A stretch of DNA of 64,000 nucleotides. Source: VXRJ01 sp964636705 (GTDB lineage: Bacteria > Acidobacteriota > Vicinamibacteria > Vicinamibacterales > UBA8438). The notes under the pieces were generated by a model, which was not told where the DNA came from, ran no database searches, and worked only from the letters and a program-made list of their open reading frames with translations. How positions within the stretch are numbered: the stretch's first letter is position 1; every line of letters starts with the position of its first letter. A program made the translations under genes and the position numbers. Below, one piece after another: positions 44,024-54,058 of this stretch. Where the stretch lies: assembly GCA_964636705.1 (NCBI GenBank), contig CAZWUJ010000007.1, positions 75,273 to 139,272 of the forward strand, in the 5' to 3' direction.

Positions 44024-45018
44024 GCGTACGCGACCTGCCCGCCACCGAGACGGCCATCGACGTGGCCAAGCGGGTGATCCACATCGAGGCGGAGGCGGTG
44101 GCGGGGATCGCCGATCGGCTGGATGAACGCTTCGACGCTGCGGTCGACCTCCTGGCGTCGAGCTCGGGCCGCGTCATCGTCACCGGCATGGGCAAATCGG
44201 GCATCATCGCGCGCAAGATCGCCGCGACGCTATCGAGCACCGGGACGGCGGCGTACTTCATCCACCCCGCGGAGGCCGTGCACGGCGACCTGGGCGCGAT
44301 CCACTCGACGGACGTCGTGGTCGCGCTGTCCCACAGCGGCGAGACCCCGGAGCTCGTGCGCCTGATCGAAACGACCCGCCGGCTTGACGCCAGACTGGTG
44401 GCCCTCACCGGCTCGGCAGACAGCGCGCTGGCGCAGGCGGCCGACGTCGCGCTCGATTGCGGCGTCTCGGCCGAGGCCTGTCCCCTGAACCTTGCGCCTA
44501 CCGCCAGTACTACCGCCGCGCTTGCCTTGGGCGACGCGCTGGCAATGGCCCTACTCGTACGAAAGGGTTTCCGCGAGGAGGACTTTGCGCATCTTCATCC
44601 GGGCGGACAGCTCGGCAAGCGGCTGCTGCGGGTCGATCAGTTGATGCACTCGGGTGGCGAGGTGCCGGTGGTGACACCCAACGCATCATTCTACGATGTT
44701 GTCGAGACGATCACCGGCGGTGGCTTCGGCATGACCTGCGTCGCGGATGCAGACGTCCGGCTGGCCGGCGTGATCACCGATGGCGACCTGCGCCGCCATC
44801 TGCCGGCGCGCGGGCAATCGGCACCGCCGCCTGCCGAGCAGCGCGCGCGGGACCTGATGTCGCCCGAACCGCTTACAATCGATCCGGGGGCGCTCGCCGT
44901 CGAGGCGCTCCACCTGATGGAGCGCCGGAAGATTACGTCGCTTCCCGTGGTTGACGCCCGGCAGCGAATTGCGGGGCTCATCCACCTGCACGATCTCTGG
45001 CGGATCGAACTGTTCTGA
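44020..45018 (+). CDS. kdsD: Arabinose-5-phosphate isomerase
   Basis: A 332-residue enzyme that makes arabinose-5-phosphate for kdsA. An N-terminal SIS domain (about 35-170: VTGMGKSGIIARK, HPAEAVHGDLGA, LSHSGETPE) is followed by two CBS domains (about 205-330: DLMSPEPLTID, KITSLPVVD). GGAGG lies directly before the ATG at 44020. It is translationally coupled to kdsA. Confidence 0.95.
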   Translation: MSVRDLPATETAIDVAKRVIHIEAEAVAGIADRLDERFDAAVDLLASSSGRVIVTGMGKSGIIARKIAATLSSTGTAAYFIHPAEAVHGDLGAIHSTDVVVALSHSGETPELVRLIETTRRLDARLVALTGSADSALAQAADVALDCGVSAEACPLNLAPTASTTAALALGDALAMALLVRKGFREEDFAHLHPGGQLGKRLLRVDQLMHSGGEVPVVTPNASFYDVVETITGGGFGMTCVADADVRLAGVITDGDLRRHLPARGQSAPPPAEQRARDLMSPEPLTIDPGALAVEALHLMERRKITSLPVVDARQRIAGLIHLHDLWRIELF

Positions 45019-45039
45019 AGGACGGCGAGACGACGGCAA

Positions 45040-46284
45040 ATGACCGAAACCCTGCTGCTGCTCGCTCCGATCGCGGCGTTGCTCATAGGACTCGCTGCCG
45101 GCAAGGCCTGGGAGCGCTACAAGCTACAGGACGGACGCTGGATCGACCGCCGCAAGATCCGGGAGTCGCCGCACTACATCCTCGGCCTGAACTTCCTCGT
45201 GTCGAACCAGATCGACCTCGCGATAGAAGAGCTGACGCGCGCCATGGGCCTGGACTCGACGGCGCTCGAGATCAATCTGATCCTGGGCAACCTCTACCGC
45301 GAGCGAGGACAGGTCAGCAAGGCCATCCAGTTGCACCAGCGGTTGTTGCAGCGGCCGAAGCTGACCGAGATGGAACAGGCCTATGTCCTGCTCTGCCTCG
45401 GACTCGACTACAAGCGGGGCGGCTTCATCGACCGAGCATTTGAAGCCTTCTCCGAAGTGACGCGACTCGACCCGGGCAACCAGTACGCGCTGCTCAATCT
45501 GCAGAAGATCCATGAAGAGCAGCAACAATGGCAGGAAGCGCACGCGATTCGCCAGCGGATCACCAATATCGCCCCCGACATGGAAAAGCCCCGCGATCAG
45601 GCGATCCTCGCCTTCCTGGAGAACGAGCTGGGCCTTCAGGCGATTCGCCAGGGATCACCCGAACAGGCGGTTCGGCACTTCGAAACGGCGCTCGAACTCG
45701 ACCCGCGGACCGTGCCGGCCTCGCTCAACCTGGGCGACGTGCACATGCAGCAGGGCGAGGCCGCCGAAGCCATCGCGCGGTGGGAACAGATCAGCCGGAC
45801 CGCGCCGGAACGGTCATACCTGGCCTTCGAGCGGCTGAAAAAGGCGTATGTCCACGCGGGTGGGCACGCTCGTTTCGTCGAGTTCTGCCGACGCTTGATC
45901 GACGCCAATCCCCAGGACTGGCGCGCTCGCCTGACTCTCGGCCAGCACCTGGCGGCCCAGGGCGACGCACGGCACGCGCTCGAGTTCTTCTTCGACTCCC
46001 TGGTTCACAACCCACACGCGCTCGCCGTTCACCTGGCGATATGGCGGTCGCTCATGACCCTGGACTTCGATCAGGCGCTCGTTAACCGGTACCTGTCGTT
46101 GACCCACGAATCGGTGTTCTATCTCGATCCCCATATCTGCATGCGGTGCCACTATCGGAGCACCGAGTTGCTCTGGCAGTGTCCGCAGTGCCACGAATGG
46201 AACACATTTGTCGAGGAACGGATCGCGCCGGTGGACGCCGAGGAGACGGAAGAGACGGAGGAGCCTGAGAAGGCGCCCGCCTGA
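45040..46284 (+). CDS. lapB: LapB/YciM-like TPR protein with rubredoxin-type zinc end
   Basis: A 414-residue protein with an N-terminal membrane helix (about 4-22), TPR units from about 45 to 350, and a C-terminal metal-binding knuckle with CMRCHYRS and CPQCHEWN near residue 370-390. This is the layout of LapB (YciM), which in E. coli controls LpxC turnover and so LPS output. Its place after kdsD supports an envelope role. The acidic C-terminal tail (EETEETEEPEK) is extra. Confidence 0.88.
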   Translation: MTETLLLLAPIAALLIGLAAGKAWERYKLQDGRWIDRRKIRESPHYILGLNFLVSNQIDLAIEELTRAMGLDSTALEINLILGNLYRERGQVSKAIQLHQRLLQRPKLTEMEQAYVLLCLGLDYKRGGFIDRAFEAFSEVTRLDPGNQYALLNLQKIHEEQQQWQEAHAIRQRITNIAPDMEKPRDQAILAFLENELGLQAIRQGSPEQAVRHFETALELDPRTVPASLNLGDVHMQQGEAAEAIARWEQISRTAPERSYLAFERLKKAYVHAGGHARFVEFCRRLIDANPQDWRARLTLGQHLAAQGDARHALEFFFDSLVHNPHALAVHLAIWRSLMTLDFDQALVNRYLSLTHESVFYLDPHICMRCHYRSTELLWQCPQCHEWNTFVEERIAPVDAEETEETEEPEKAPA

Positions 46285-46370
46285 CGCGCCCGCCGGTGCG
46301 CCGGCTGCCCTGCCGGCGCGGGGAACCCACGAACGGGGCGAGCAGCGGGAGCGGCGGGAGGACTCCCACG

Positions 46371-46967
46371 ATGCTGCGGGTGGCACTTACCGGCGGGATC
46401 GCCACCGGCAAGTCCTACGTCGTCCGGCTGCTGCGGTCGCGCGGTGTGCCGGCAATCGATGCCGACGTGTTGGCGCGCACGGTAGTGAAGCCGGGCCAGC
46501 CGGCCCACACGGCTATCCGGCGACGATTCGGGAATGCGATCTGCGATGCAGGCGGAACGCTGAATCGGTCACGGCTGGCCTCCATTGTCTTTCGCGATGC
46601 GGCCGCGCGCGCAGACCTGGAGGCGATCGTTCACCCCCCGATACGACGGGCCATCGACGACTGGTTCAGCGCTCGCGCCTCTGCGGAAACCCCGCCGCCG
46701 TTCGCGATCGCGGACATCCCGTTGCTGTTCGAGACGGGGCGTGACGGCGAGTTCGACCGGGTTGTCGTGGTCGCCTGCGCGCCGGAGACACAGATCGCAC
46801 GAGTGATGGCGCGCGACGGCCTGTCGGAGCCGGAGGCGCGCCAGCGCCTCGCGGCGCAGTTGCCCATCACGGACAAGGTGGCCCGCGCCTCCCTCGTGGT
46901 CACCACGGACGGATCGTTCGAAGAAACCGCGCGGCAGGTCGACGACATTTACCGGGCCCTCGCCTGA
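46371..46967 (+). CDS. coaE: Dephospho-CoA kinase
   Basis: A 198-residue kinase of the last step of CoA synthesis. The P-loop GGIATGKSYV is at the start, IDADVLAR follows, and LLFETG and the lid region with MARDGLSEPEARQR are typical. The start is ATG 46371. It follows lapB by 86 bp. Confidence 0.94.
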   Translation: MLRVALTGGIATGKSYVVRLLRSRGVPAIDADVLARTVVKPGQPAHTAIRRRFGNAICDAGGTLNRSRLASIVFRDAAARADLEAIVHPPIRRAIDDWFSARASAETPPPFAIADIPLLFETGRDGEFDRVVVVACAPETQIARVMARDGLSEPEARQRLAAQLPITDKVARASLVVTTDGSFEETARQVDDIYRALA

Positions 46968-46993
46968 CTCACCGGCCGGGGGGCGGCTTTCGC

Positions 46994-47974
46994 CTACAGG
47001 CCGAGGCGTGCCTCGGCGGCGCGAACGGTATTAGACAGCAGCATGGTGATCGTCAGCGGACCGACACCGCCGGGGACTGGAGTGAGGGCTCCGGCGACGT
47101 TCGCCACCTCCGGATGGACGTCGCCCGAGAGCACCTGACCGCGGCGCTCGAACGCCCTCAGTTTGCGGCTCCCCTCGCCGAAGATTGCAACCACTTGATC
47201 GCGGTCCGTCAACGCGTTCGTGCCGACGTCAATCACCGTGGCTCCCGGCCTGACGAAGTCCGCCCTGATGAAGGCGGGACGGCCGATCGCCGCAACCAGG
47301 ATGTCTGCCTCGGACGCGACATGCGGCAGATTCACCGTGCGCGAATGACAGATCGTGACCGTAGCGTGCCGGTGCAGCAACAGCATGGCTGCCGGCTTGC
47401 CGACGATGTCACTCCGGCCGATCACGACGGCTCGCCGCCCGGCGATCGGGATCTCGTGCCGATCGAGGAGCTCGATGATGCCGGACGGCGTACACGGCGA
47501 GAACGTCGGCCGGCCCTGCACCAACCGTCCTACGGTCACGGGGTGTAGGCCGTCTGCATCCTTTGCCGGGTCGATCGCGTCGAAGATCCGCTGCTCGGCG
47601 TCGTCCCCCATACCGGACGGGAGCGGTGACTGCACCAGGATGCCGTCTATTCCGTCGTCACGGTTGAACGCTTCGACCACCGCGAGCGCCTGGTCGAACG
47701 TTGCGGAGGCGGGCAGTGTCCGCAGGTCGATCGCCATGCCGAGCGCCTCGCCCGCCGAGACCTTCCCCCGCACATAGATGGCCGAACCGGGATCGTCTCC
47801 CGCGAGCAGGATGCCGAGGGCCGGCGGGCGCCCCGCCGACACGCGCACAGCCTCGATGCGCGGCCGAAGCGATTCGCGAATTGCCTCGGCAACTTCCGCG
47901 CCGTCAAGGTGGCGCGCCGTACCGCCAGCGGGCGGCGCAGATTTCAGAGCGGCAGGAGATGGTTCGGACGCCAT
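46994..47974 (-). CDS. folD: Methylenetetrahydrofolate dehydrogenase/cyclohydrolase
   Basis: A 326-residue bifunctional folate enzyme. The catalytic Lys region is YVRGKVSAGEALG, then GILVQSPLPSGM, the NADP site VVIGRSDIVGKPAAMLL, and the C-terminal PVPGGVGPLTITMLL. An N-terminal extension of about 25 residues, Ala/Pro-rich, exceeds the usual 285-300 length; a later start is possible. It is convergent with coaE. Confidence 0.95.
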   Translation of the reverse strand: MASEPSPAALKSAPPAGGTARHLDGAEVAEAIRESLRPRIEAVRVSAGRPPALGILLAGDDPGSAIYVRGKVSAGEALGMAIDLRTLPASATFDQALAVVEAFNRDDGIDGILVQSPLPSGMGDDAEQRIFDAIDPAKDADGLHPVTVGRLVQGRPTFSPCTPSGIIELLDRHEIPIAGRRAVVIGRSDIVGKPAAMLLLHRHATVTICHSRTVNLPHVASEADILVAAIGRPAFIRADFVRPGATVIDVGTNALTDRDQVVAIFGEGSRKLRAFERRGQVLSGDVHPEVANVAGALTPVPGGVGPLTITMLLSNTVRAAEARLGL

Positions 47975-48004
47975 GCAGGAAAATCTCGTCTGGCAGCGAT
48001 GCGC

Positions 48005-48033
48005 TTGGGAGTCTAACCGAGTTTCGGTAGAAT
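48005..48033 (+). promoter_or_regulatory. Promoter of the sodium-symporter pair
   Basis: TTGGGA (48005-48010) and TAGAAT (48028-48033) have a 17-bp spacer, 79 bp before the start codon at 48112. Confidence 0.45.
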
Positions 48034-48111
48034 GCCTCGCGACATGGGCGCACCGACCGTCCCGCCCTGCCCTTCCCGCCACGTGCGTCAACCGGAACGG
48101 CGCGCGACCCG

Positions 48112-49479
48112 ATGACTGCACCGGGGGGTCGCGGCGCCTGGGGCTCCCGTACCGGGTTCATCCTGGCCGCGGCCGGCTCCGCGGTCGGTCTGGGCAACAT
48201 CTGGGGATTCCCCACCCAGGTGGGACAGGGGGGCGGCGCCGTTTTCGTCCTCATCTACCTCTCCTGCGTGCTTCTCATCTGCATTCCCATCCAGGTGGCG
48301 GAGATCGCGATGGGCCGGCGGACCCAGCAGAGCCCCGTCGGATCGTTCGCCGCCCTCGCACCGGGACGCGCCTGGTGGCTGGTGGGAGGACTCGGCGTCC
48401 TGGCCGGCGCGGGCATTCTTTCCTTCTACTCCGTGATCGCGGGTTGGGCGGTTGCCTACATGTGGTTTGCCGCAACCGGCGCGCTCCCCACCGCCGCTGA
48501 GGAAGTGGGAAGCTTCTTCGGCGACTTCACGGCCAACGGTCTGGTGGCCATTGTCCTCGCCGTAGTGGTCATCGGAACCACCGCCGGCGTGCTGCTCGGC
48601 GGTGTCCGTTCGGGCATCGAGCGCGTCACCAAGACGCTGATGCCGGCGCTGCTGGTCCTGCTCGTGCTGCTGGCGATCCGCGCCGTCACGCTGCCGGGCG
48701 CCGCAGAGGGAATTGCCTACTACCTGCAGCCCGACTTCTCGGAGGTGGCGAACTTCGGCATCGTCAACGCGGCGCTCGGCCAAGCGTTTTTCTCGCTCAG
48801 CCTCGGCATGGGCTGCATGATCACCTACGGGAGCTACCTGAGCAGGCGCGACGGCATCGCGATCTCCGCCATCTGGATCGCCATGCTCGATACCGGAATC
48901 GCGCTCCTCGCCGGTTTCATCATTTTTCCGACCGGCTTCTCCATAGCCGGCTTCGATCCCGCGGCGAGCGGGCCAGGACTCATCTTCGCGGTCCTGCCGG
49001 GACTGTTCGCCACACTGCCGGGTGGACAGCTTTTCGGAGCAACGTTCTTCCTGCTGCTGAGCGTCGCCGCCCTGACCTCCACGATCTCGCTGCTCGAGGT
49101 GCCGGTGGCGCACTGCGTCGACGCTCTCGGCTGGACACGGCGGCGCGCCGTTGGCACGGTGACGCTGATCGTGTCGGCGTTCGCTATCCCGTGCGCCCTC
49201 TCCAGCGGCGCGGTTCCGGTCCTCACCAGCCTGCCCGGACTCGGCATCGACTTCCTGACCCTGATGGTGACCGTCTGGAACGAGTTCGCCCTGCCGATCG
49301 GCGGCCTGCTGACCGCAATCTTCGTCGGTTGGGTCTGGCGCGTCGACGGCGCGCTGGAGGAGTTGCGGGCGCATGGCGGTTGGTTCCCGGCCCCGCGAGT
49401 CTGGGCGGTGCTGCTTCGGTGGGTCTGCCCCGCAGCAATCGCTTCCATCATCATCGGCACCATGGTCGCGATGTTCTGA
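48112..49479 (+). CDS. Neurotransmitter:sodium symporter (NSS) family transporter
   Basis: A 455-residue transporter with about twelve helices. The first helix has the NSS signature: GFILAAAGSAVGLGNIWGFP, with the Na- and substrate-binding glycines. Bacterial relatives import tryptophan, tyrosine or other amino acids with sodium. The substrate is not set by sequence. It is followed after 3 bp by an AGCS symporter gene. Confidence 0.9.
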   Translation: MTAPGGRGAWGSRTGFILAAAGSAVGLGNIWGFPTQVGQGGGAVFVLIYLSCVLLICIPIQVAEIAMGRRTQQSPVGSFAALAPGRAWWLVGGLGVLAGAGILSFYSVIAGWAVAYMWFAATGALPTAAEEVGSFFGDFTANGLVAIVLAVVVIGTTAGVLLGGVRSGIERVTKTLMPALLVLLVLLAIRAVTLPGAAEGIAYYLQPDFSEVANFGIVNAALGQAFFSLSLGMGCMITYGSYLSRRDGIAISAIWIAMLDTGIALLAGFIIFPTGFSIAGFDPAASGPGLIFAVLPGLFATLPGGQLFGATFFLLLSVAALTSTISLLEVPVAHCVDALGWTRRRAVGTVTLIVSAFAIPCALSSGAVPVLTSLPGLGIDFLTLMVTVWNEFALPIGGLLTAIFVGWVWRVDGALEELRAHGGWFPAPRVWAVLLRWVCPAAIASIIIGTMVAMF

Positions 49480-49482
49480 GTC

Positions 49483-50892
49483 ATGGATGCCCTGACCGCC
49501 TGGTTGGCGCGGGCCGAGGAACTCCTCTACCACCCGTTCGCCCTGCCGCTCCTGCTCGTCCTGGTCGGCGGCGTGGTCACCGTCTGGACCGGCTTCGTCC
49601 AGGTGCGCCGCTTCCCCTTCGCCGTCGTGCAGACGTTCGGGGGCATGTTCCGCCCGTCGCGCGAAGGCCGAGGCACGATCAGTTCGTTCCAGGCGCTCTC
49701 GACCGCACTGGCCGCCACCGTCGGCAACGGCAACATCGCCGGCGTCGCCACCGCAATCCTGATCGGTGGGCCCGGCGCGGTTTTCTGGATGTGGATCACC
49801 GCCATTGCGGGCATGGCGACGAAGTACGCCGAGGCAGTCCTGGGGGTCCACTACCGGGTTACGCGGGAGACCGGCGAGATGGCGGCGGGGCCGATGTACT
49901 ACATCGTTCGCGGCATCCCCCATGCTCCGACGGCCCGGACCCTGGCCGTGCTCTTCGCCGTCTTCGGCGCGGCAACCGCGCTGTTCGGCACGGGCAACAT
50001 GGTGCAATCGAACGCGATCGCCCGCACGTTCGTCGAGGCGGCGCGCAGCACGGCGGGAATCGACCCGCCTCTCTGGATGCCCGGCATCCTGATCACCGTA
50101 GTCGTCGGGCTCATCCTTCTCGGCGGCATCCGGCGGATCGCCGCGGTGGCCGAACGGCTAGTGCCGTCGATGATCGTCCTCTATCTGCTTGCCGCGGTCG
50201 TCTACATCGTGCTGAACGCGAACCAGATCCCTGCAATCTTCCTGCAGATCGTGACCGGCGCCTTCACTCCGCTGGCGGCAGTGGGCGGCGTTGCCGGTGC
50301 GTCGATTGCGCAGGTGGTGGCAGCGGGGATAAGCCGCGGCGTCCTGTCGAACGAAGCCGGACTGGGGAGCGGGCCGATTGCCCACGGCATCGCGAAGGTC
50401 AAGCATCCGTGTGAGCAGGGGGTCGTCAGTATCTTCGAGGTCTTCACAGACACGATTGTCGTCTGCTCGATGACGGCGTTCGTCATCATTTCGTCAGGCC
50501 TCTGGACCGACCCGGCCTACCAGGGCGCGAGCGCCGACCTGACCGCCGCCGCGTTCGGCACGACCATTCCATATTCACAGTTGCTCGTCGCCGTCTGCTC
50601 GCTCCTGTTCGGTTTGTCGACGCTACTGGGGTGGGCCTACTACGGCGAGAAGTGCATCGAGTTCCTCGTCGGCTCGAGCGTCATCACGCCCTATCGCACC
50701 GTCTTCGTGGCGTTCGTCCTGATCGGCTCGGTCGCCGAGGTACGCCTCGCGTTCGCCATCGGTACGCTCTTCAACGGCTTCATGGCGTTTCCGAACCTCA
50801 TTGGCGTCCTCTTCCTCGTCGGGACGGTCCGCCGGTTGACGCGCGAGTTCTTCTACGGAGAGGCGGAAGGCGGAGCGCGATCGCCCAACTGA
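49483..50892 (+). CDS. Sodium:alanine/glycine symporter (AGCS family)
   Basis: A 469-residue transporter. It has the AGCS marks: GNGNIAGVATAI near residue 85, GAVFWMWITAIAGMATKYAE, the GPMYYI segment and GVLSNEAGLGS near residue 290. It imports alanine, glycine or similar amino acids with sodium. It is co-transcribed with the NSS gene and overlaps the convergent thiE by 40 bp at the 3' end. Confidence 0.93.
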   Translation: MDALTAWLARAEELLYHPFALPLLLVLVGGVVTVWTGFVQVRRFPFAVVQTFGGMFRPSREGRGTISSFQALSTALAATVGNGNIAGVATAILIGGPGAVFWMWITAIAGMATKYAEAVLGVHYRVTRETGEMAAGPMYYIVRGIPHAPTARTLAVLFAVFGAATALFGTGNMVQSNAIARTFVEAARSTAGIDPPLWMPGILITVVVGLILLGGIRRIAAVAERLVPSMIVLYLLAAVVYIVLNANQIPAIFLQIVTGAFTPLAAVGGVAGASIAQVVAAGISRGVLSNEAGLGSGPIAHGIAKVKHPCEQGVVSIFEVFTDTIVVCSMTAFVIISSGLWTDPAYQGASADLTAAAFGTTIPYSQLLVAVCSLLFGLSTLLGWAYYGEKCIEFLVGSSVITPYRTVFVAFVLIGSVAEVRLAFAIGTLFNGFMAFPNLIGVLFLVGTVRRLTREFFYGEAEGGARSPN

Positions 50893-51515
50893 TCCACGTA
50901 GGCCCGGACCCGCGCGGCGGGTGAGCTTCCCCGAAACAGGTCGCTGATTACAGCTACCGCATCCGCCCCGGCCGCGATCAGTTCCGGCGCGTGTTCGAGA
51001 GTGATTCCACCGATCGCGACGACCGGATGCGCGGGAAGGCGCAACGTCGCGCCGCGCACGAGCGTTGCGCCCACCGGTGCATACCCCGTCGCCTTGGTCG
51101 GCGTCCCGTAGACCGGTCCGACGGCCACGTAGCTCACCGGCTGCGACGCGGCGTCGTCGAGCTGGACCCCGGTGTGGGTCGACAGGCCGACAATGGCGGC
51201 TGGACCAACGATGTCCCGCACGGCGGCAGCCGGCAGGTCGTCCTGACCTATGTGTACGCCCGCGGCGCCGCAGGCGTGGGCAACATCGGCACGGTCATTC
51301 ACCATCACGGCGGCGTCGTAGCCCGCGGCGCGAGCGACGATGGCGTCGCACCACTGCTCAAGTTGCGCCGTCGCCAGTCGGGGAGCCCGGAGCTGCAGCA
51401 GGCGAGCCCCGCCGTCGAAACAGGCGGCGGCCAAATCGGGTGGCGTCCAGCCATGGGAACCGGCGACTCCAGCGTCAACGATCGCGTAGAGCCGCGGGAG
51501 ACGCATCCGGGTCAC
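50853..51515 (-). CDS. thiE: Thiamine-phosphate synthase
   Basis: A 220-residue TIM-barrel enzyme that joins HMP pyrophosphate to thiazole phosphate. Signs are LQLRAPRL, VMVNDRADVA, GVHIGQDDLP, VGLSTHT, VAVGPVYGTPTK and VVAIGGIT. The second residue pair differs from strict ThiE (LRAPRL for LREK), as in TenI-like or single-copy forms, so a regulatory TenI role is a minor alternative. It overlaps the upstream peptidase gene by 4 bp. Confidence 0.87.
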   Translation of the reverse strand: MTRMRLPRLYAIVDAGVAGSHGWTPPDLAAACFDGGARLLQLRAPRLATAQLEQWCDAIVARAAGYDAAVMVNDRADVAHACGAAGVHIGQDDLPAAAVRDIVGPAAIVGLSTHTGVQLDDAASQPVSYVAVGPVYGTPTKATGYAPVGATLVRGATLRLPAHPVVAIGGITLEHAPELIAAGADAVAVISDLFRGSSPAARVRAYVDQLGDRAPPSASP

Positions 51516-52693
51516 GGTCGCGCCCCGGCCGGCGTCTGCCCGTGTGAGTCTCGGGGCGAGGTCAGCACGTCACATCCGGTGTCGGTGAGCAGGACGTCGT
51601 CCTCGATGCGGACCCCGCCGAAGCCCGGTATGTACACTCCCGGCTCTATCGTGAAGACCATGCCGGGTGCGAGGACGACGTCATCCTTCTCGGCCGTACC
51701 CGTCGCCCTCGGACGGCCGATGCGGGGCAACTCGTGCACCTCGATACCGAGACCGTGGCCAGTGCTGTGACCGAACGCGTCGGCCAGATCATGGCGTGCC
51801 AGCACCGCGCGCGCGGCCGCGTCCACATCGCTCGCGCGAGCGCCTGGGGCCGCGGTTTCGATGGCCGCTGCCTGCGCCTCCGTCACCGCATCCAGGAGGC
51901 GGCGCGCCTCCGGTCGGATCGTTCCCGCCACCACCGTACGCGACAGATCGACGCAGTAACCGTGATGGACGCCGCCAAAGTCGAGCAGCACCAGATCGCC
52001 TGCATCGATTCGCCGCGAGCCCGGATGCGCATGCGGTAGCGCCCCGTTGGGACCCGCCGCCACGATGGTCTCGAAGGCCAACGCCTCGAAACCGCTTTCC
52101 TTGAGGATGGCCTCCATCTCACGCGCCACTTCCAGTTCGCTGCGGCCGGCCCGAACTGCCGCGATGGCAGGTGGAACCGCGTCTGCCAGCATGCGGCCGG
52201 CGGCACGCAACAGTGCGATTTCGTGGCTGTCCTTCACCATCCGGATCCGCTCGATCAACTCCACGGATGGAACCATCTCCGCCATTCCATCGAGCGCCGC
52301 TGTCAACCATTGCCAGCGGCGCACGGTGCAATGATCCGACTCGATGCCGATGCGGCGGACATCAGCGGCGCGAATCCGTTCCGCCAGCGCACCGTCGTAG
52401 GTGCCGTCGCTCGCCACCGAAGCGACCTTGAGGGAGGGCGGCATCGCGCCGGCGCTCCGCAGGCGGCGAACCGCCTCCGCGTATCGAAAATCGACGATGA
52501 GAGTCAGAGCCTCCGGGTCGCGCCCCACGACGGCCAGCCCCGCGCTTGCGCGCAGATTGAACAGATAGTGGAGATGCGGCAGGTGGCTGACGACGAGCGC
52601 ATCGATCTCCCGTGCGGCCAAGGCTGATCGCACGGCGTCCAGACGGGCGTCCAGGAGCGCGGGTGGCGCCAGCGCCTTCCCCTCCGTCGTCAC
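51512..52693 (-). CDS. M24 family Xaa-Pro peptidase
   Basis: A 393-residue creatinase/prolidase-type peptidase. The N-terminal domain is about 1-150; the catalytic pita-bread domain about 155-385 has all five metal ligands: Asp in LLDFGGVHHGY, Asp in VDLSRT, His in GHSTGHGLG, Glu in FTIEPGVY and Glu in RIEDDVLL. It cleaves peptides before proline. It sits between the pil operon and thiE on the same strand, 30 bp from pilQ. Confidence 0.92.
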   Translation of the reverse strand: MTTEGKALAPPALLDARLDAVRSALAAREIDALVVSHLPHLHYLFNLRASAGLAVVGRDPEALTLIVDFRYAEAVRRLRSAGAMPPSLKVASVASDGTYDGALAERIRAADVRRIGIESDHCTVRRWQWLTAALDGMAEMVPSVELIERIRMVKDSHEIALLRAAGRMLADAVPPAIAAVRAGRSELEVAREMEAILKESGFEALAFETIVAAGPNGALPHAHPGSRRIDAGDLVLLDFGGVHHGYCVDLSRTVVAGTIRPEARRLLDAVTEAQAAAIETAAPGARASDVDAAARAVLARHDLADAFGHSTGHGLGIEVHELPRIGRPRATGTAEKDDVVLAPGMVFTIEPGVYIPGFGGVRIEDDVLLTDTGCDVLTSPRDSHGQTPAGARP

Positions 52694-52723
52694 GCATGCA
52701 CTATAGCGCCGCGCAGGTCCGGC

Positions 52724-54058
52724 TCACGGGTGGACAATACGGGGGGTTAGGAAGATCAGGAGCTGATCCGCGCGGCGGCGGTCGGCTTCGCTGCGAAAGA
52801 GACGCCCGACCAGAGGGATGCGAGACAGACCGGGAACCCGGCGTCCGGCCCGCGTGCTCGCGCGCTCGTAGATACCGCCGATCACCGTTGTCTCGCCATT
52901 GACGACCTGCACCGTAGTGTGCGCGCTCTGCGTGACGATCGGCGGCACGCCGTTAACCTGACGGGCGAAGTCGGCGTAGTCGTTGTCGATCTCGATCTGC
53001 AGTATCACGCTGTCGCCCGCCGCAATCCGGGGTGTGACCGCGAGGCGCAGGGCCGCATCGCGGAAGGTCACGGTAACCGTGTTGTTGGCGACGGTCTGGA
53101 TCGGGATCTGGTCGCCCTGTCGGATGGTTGCCTGAACGTTGTTCTGTGTCGTAACTCGCGGAGTCGAGAGGATTCTTACCTCACCCTGCTCCTCGGCAGC
53201 CGAGAGGGCGACGTCCAGATTCAGCGAGCCGTCGATCGCCCCGAGCGCCAGGCCGATGGCCGCGGCAGCCGTTCGGGCGCCAAGATCGACCGCACGTCCG
53301 GCATTCTCCGCAACACTGGCGGTCGGATCGGCATCAGCCGCTTCCGGTCCCTGCACTCCGCCGAGCCGGCCGCCGGCCGCGGCCCGCGCCGTCCCCCCGA
53401 CCCCGGTCCGGCCCGTCAGACCCCATCGGACCCCCAGTTCGTGCAGATAGTCCTCGCTCGCCTGCACGATACGTGCCTCGATCTCCACCTGTGGCTGTGG
53501 TCGATCGAGTACGTCAATCAACGCCTCCGCCGCATCGAGGCGCGCCGCCAGGTCCGTAAGGATGAGCGTGTTGGTTCTCGCATCGATCTGCACCTGCCCG
53601 CGCGGAGAGAGCGCCGCCTGAGTGACGAGGGGCGCCAGTTCCGTCGCCTGGGCATGGCCGAGCGCGCGCGTGCGGACGATGAGATCGCCGGCGAGCGCCT
53701 CCCGCTCGGCCAGGCGCAGTCGTTGCTCCGCTTCCGCCTCGAGTGTTGCGAGCGACGCAATACGAACGATGTTGCCTTCCGTCTCGTAGTCGAGCTGATT
53801 GGTGCGCAGAATGACGTCGAGTGCGTGATCCCACGGGACGTCGGTCAGGGCGACGTCCACCGTCCCGGCCACCGCCGGATCCAGTACGAGGTTCAGCCCA
53901 CTGATGTCTGCAAAGGTACGGAGCACCGACCGGAGGTCGGCGTTCTGGAACTGCAGCGAGACCGGCTCTCCGGTGTAGTCCTGTGCGCCCGCGGTGGAGA
54001 CGAACGCCAGAACAAGCGCGAGCGTCACTCCCCGCACCGACCCAGGTCTGGCCATCAC
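52724..54058 (-). CDS. pilQ: Type IV pilus secretin, short form
   Basis: A 444-residue outer-membrane secretin. It has a signal peptide (about 8-25), an STN/N0 domain (about 28-100: LQFQNADLRSVLRTFADISG), an N1-type domain (about 115-190), and the secretin barrel (about 195-444) with VEIEARIVQ, STPRVTTQNN, the late VNGETTVIGGIYE and VPGLSRIPLVGRLF. It lacks the AMIN domains found in longer PilQ proteins. Overlaps pilO/P by 4 bp. Confidence 0.92.
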   Translation of the reverse strand: MMARPGSVRGVTLALVLAFVSTAGAQDYTGEPVSLQFQNADLRSVLRTFADISGLNLVLDPAVAGTVDVALTDVPWDHALDVILRTNQLDYETEGNIVRIASLATLEAEAEQRLRLAEREALAGDLIVRTRALGHAQATELAPLVTQAALSPRGQVQIDARTNTLILTDLAARLDAAEALIDVLDRPQPQVEIEARIVQASEDYLHELGVRWGLTGRTGVGGTARAAAGGRLGGVQGPEAADADPTASVAENAGRAVDLGARTAAAAIGLALGAIDGSLNLDVALSAAEEQGEVRILSTPRVTTQNNVQATIRQGDQIPIQTVANNTVTVTFRDAALRLAVTPRIAAGDSVILQIEIDNDYADFARQVNGVPPIVTQSAHTTVQVVNGETTVIGGIYERASTRAGRRVPGLSRIPLVGRLFRSEADRRRADQLLIFLTPRIVHP

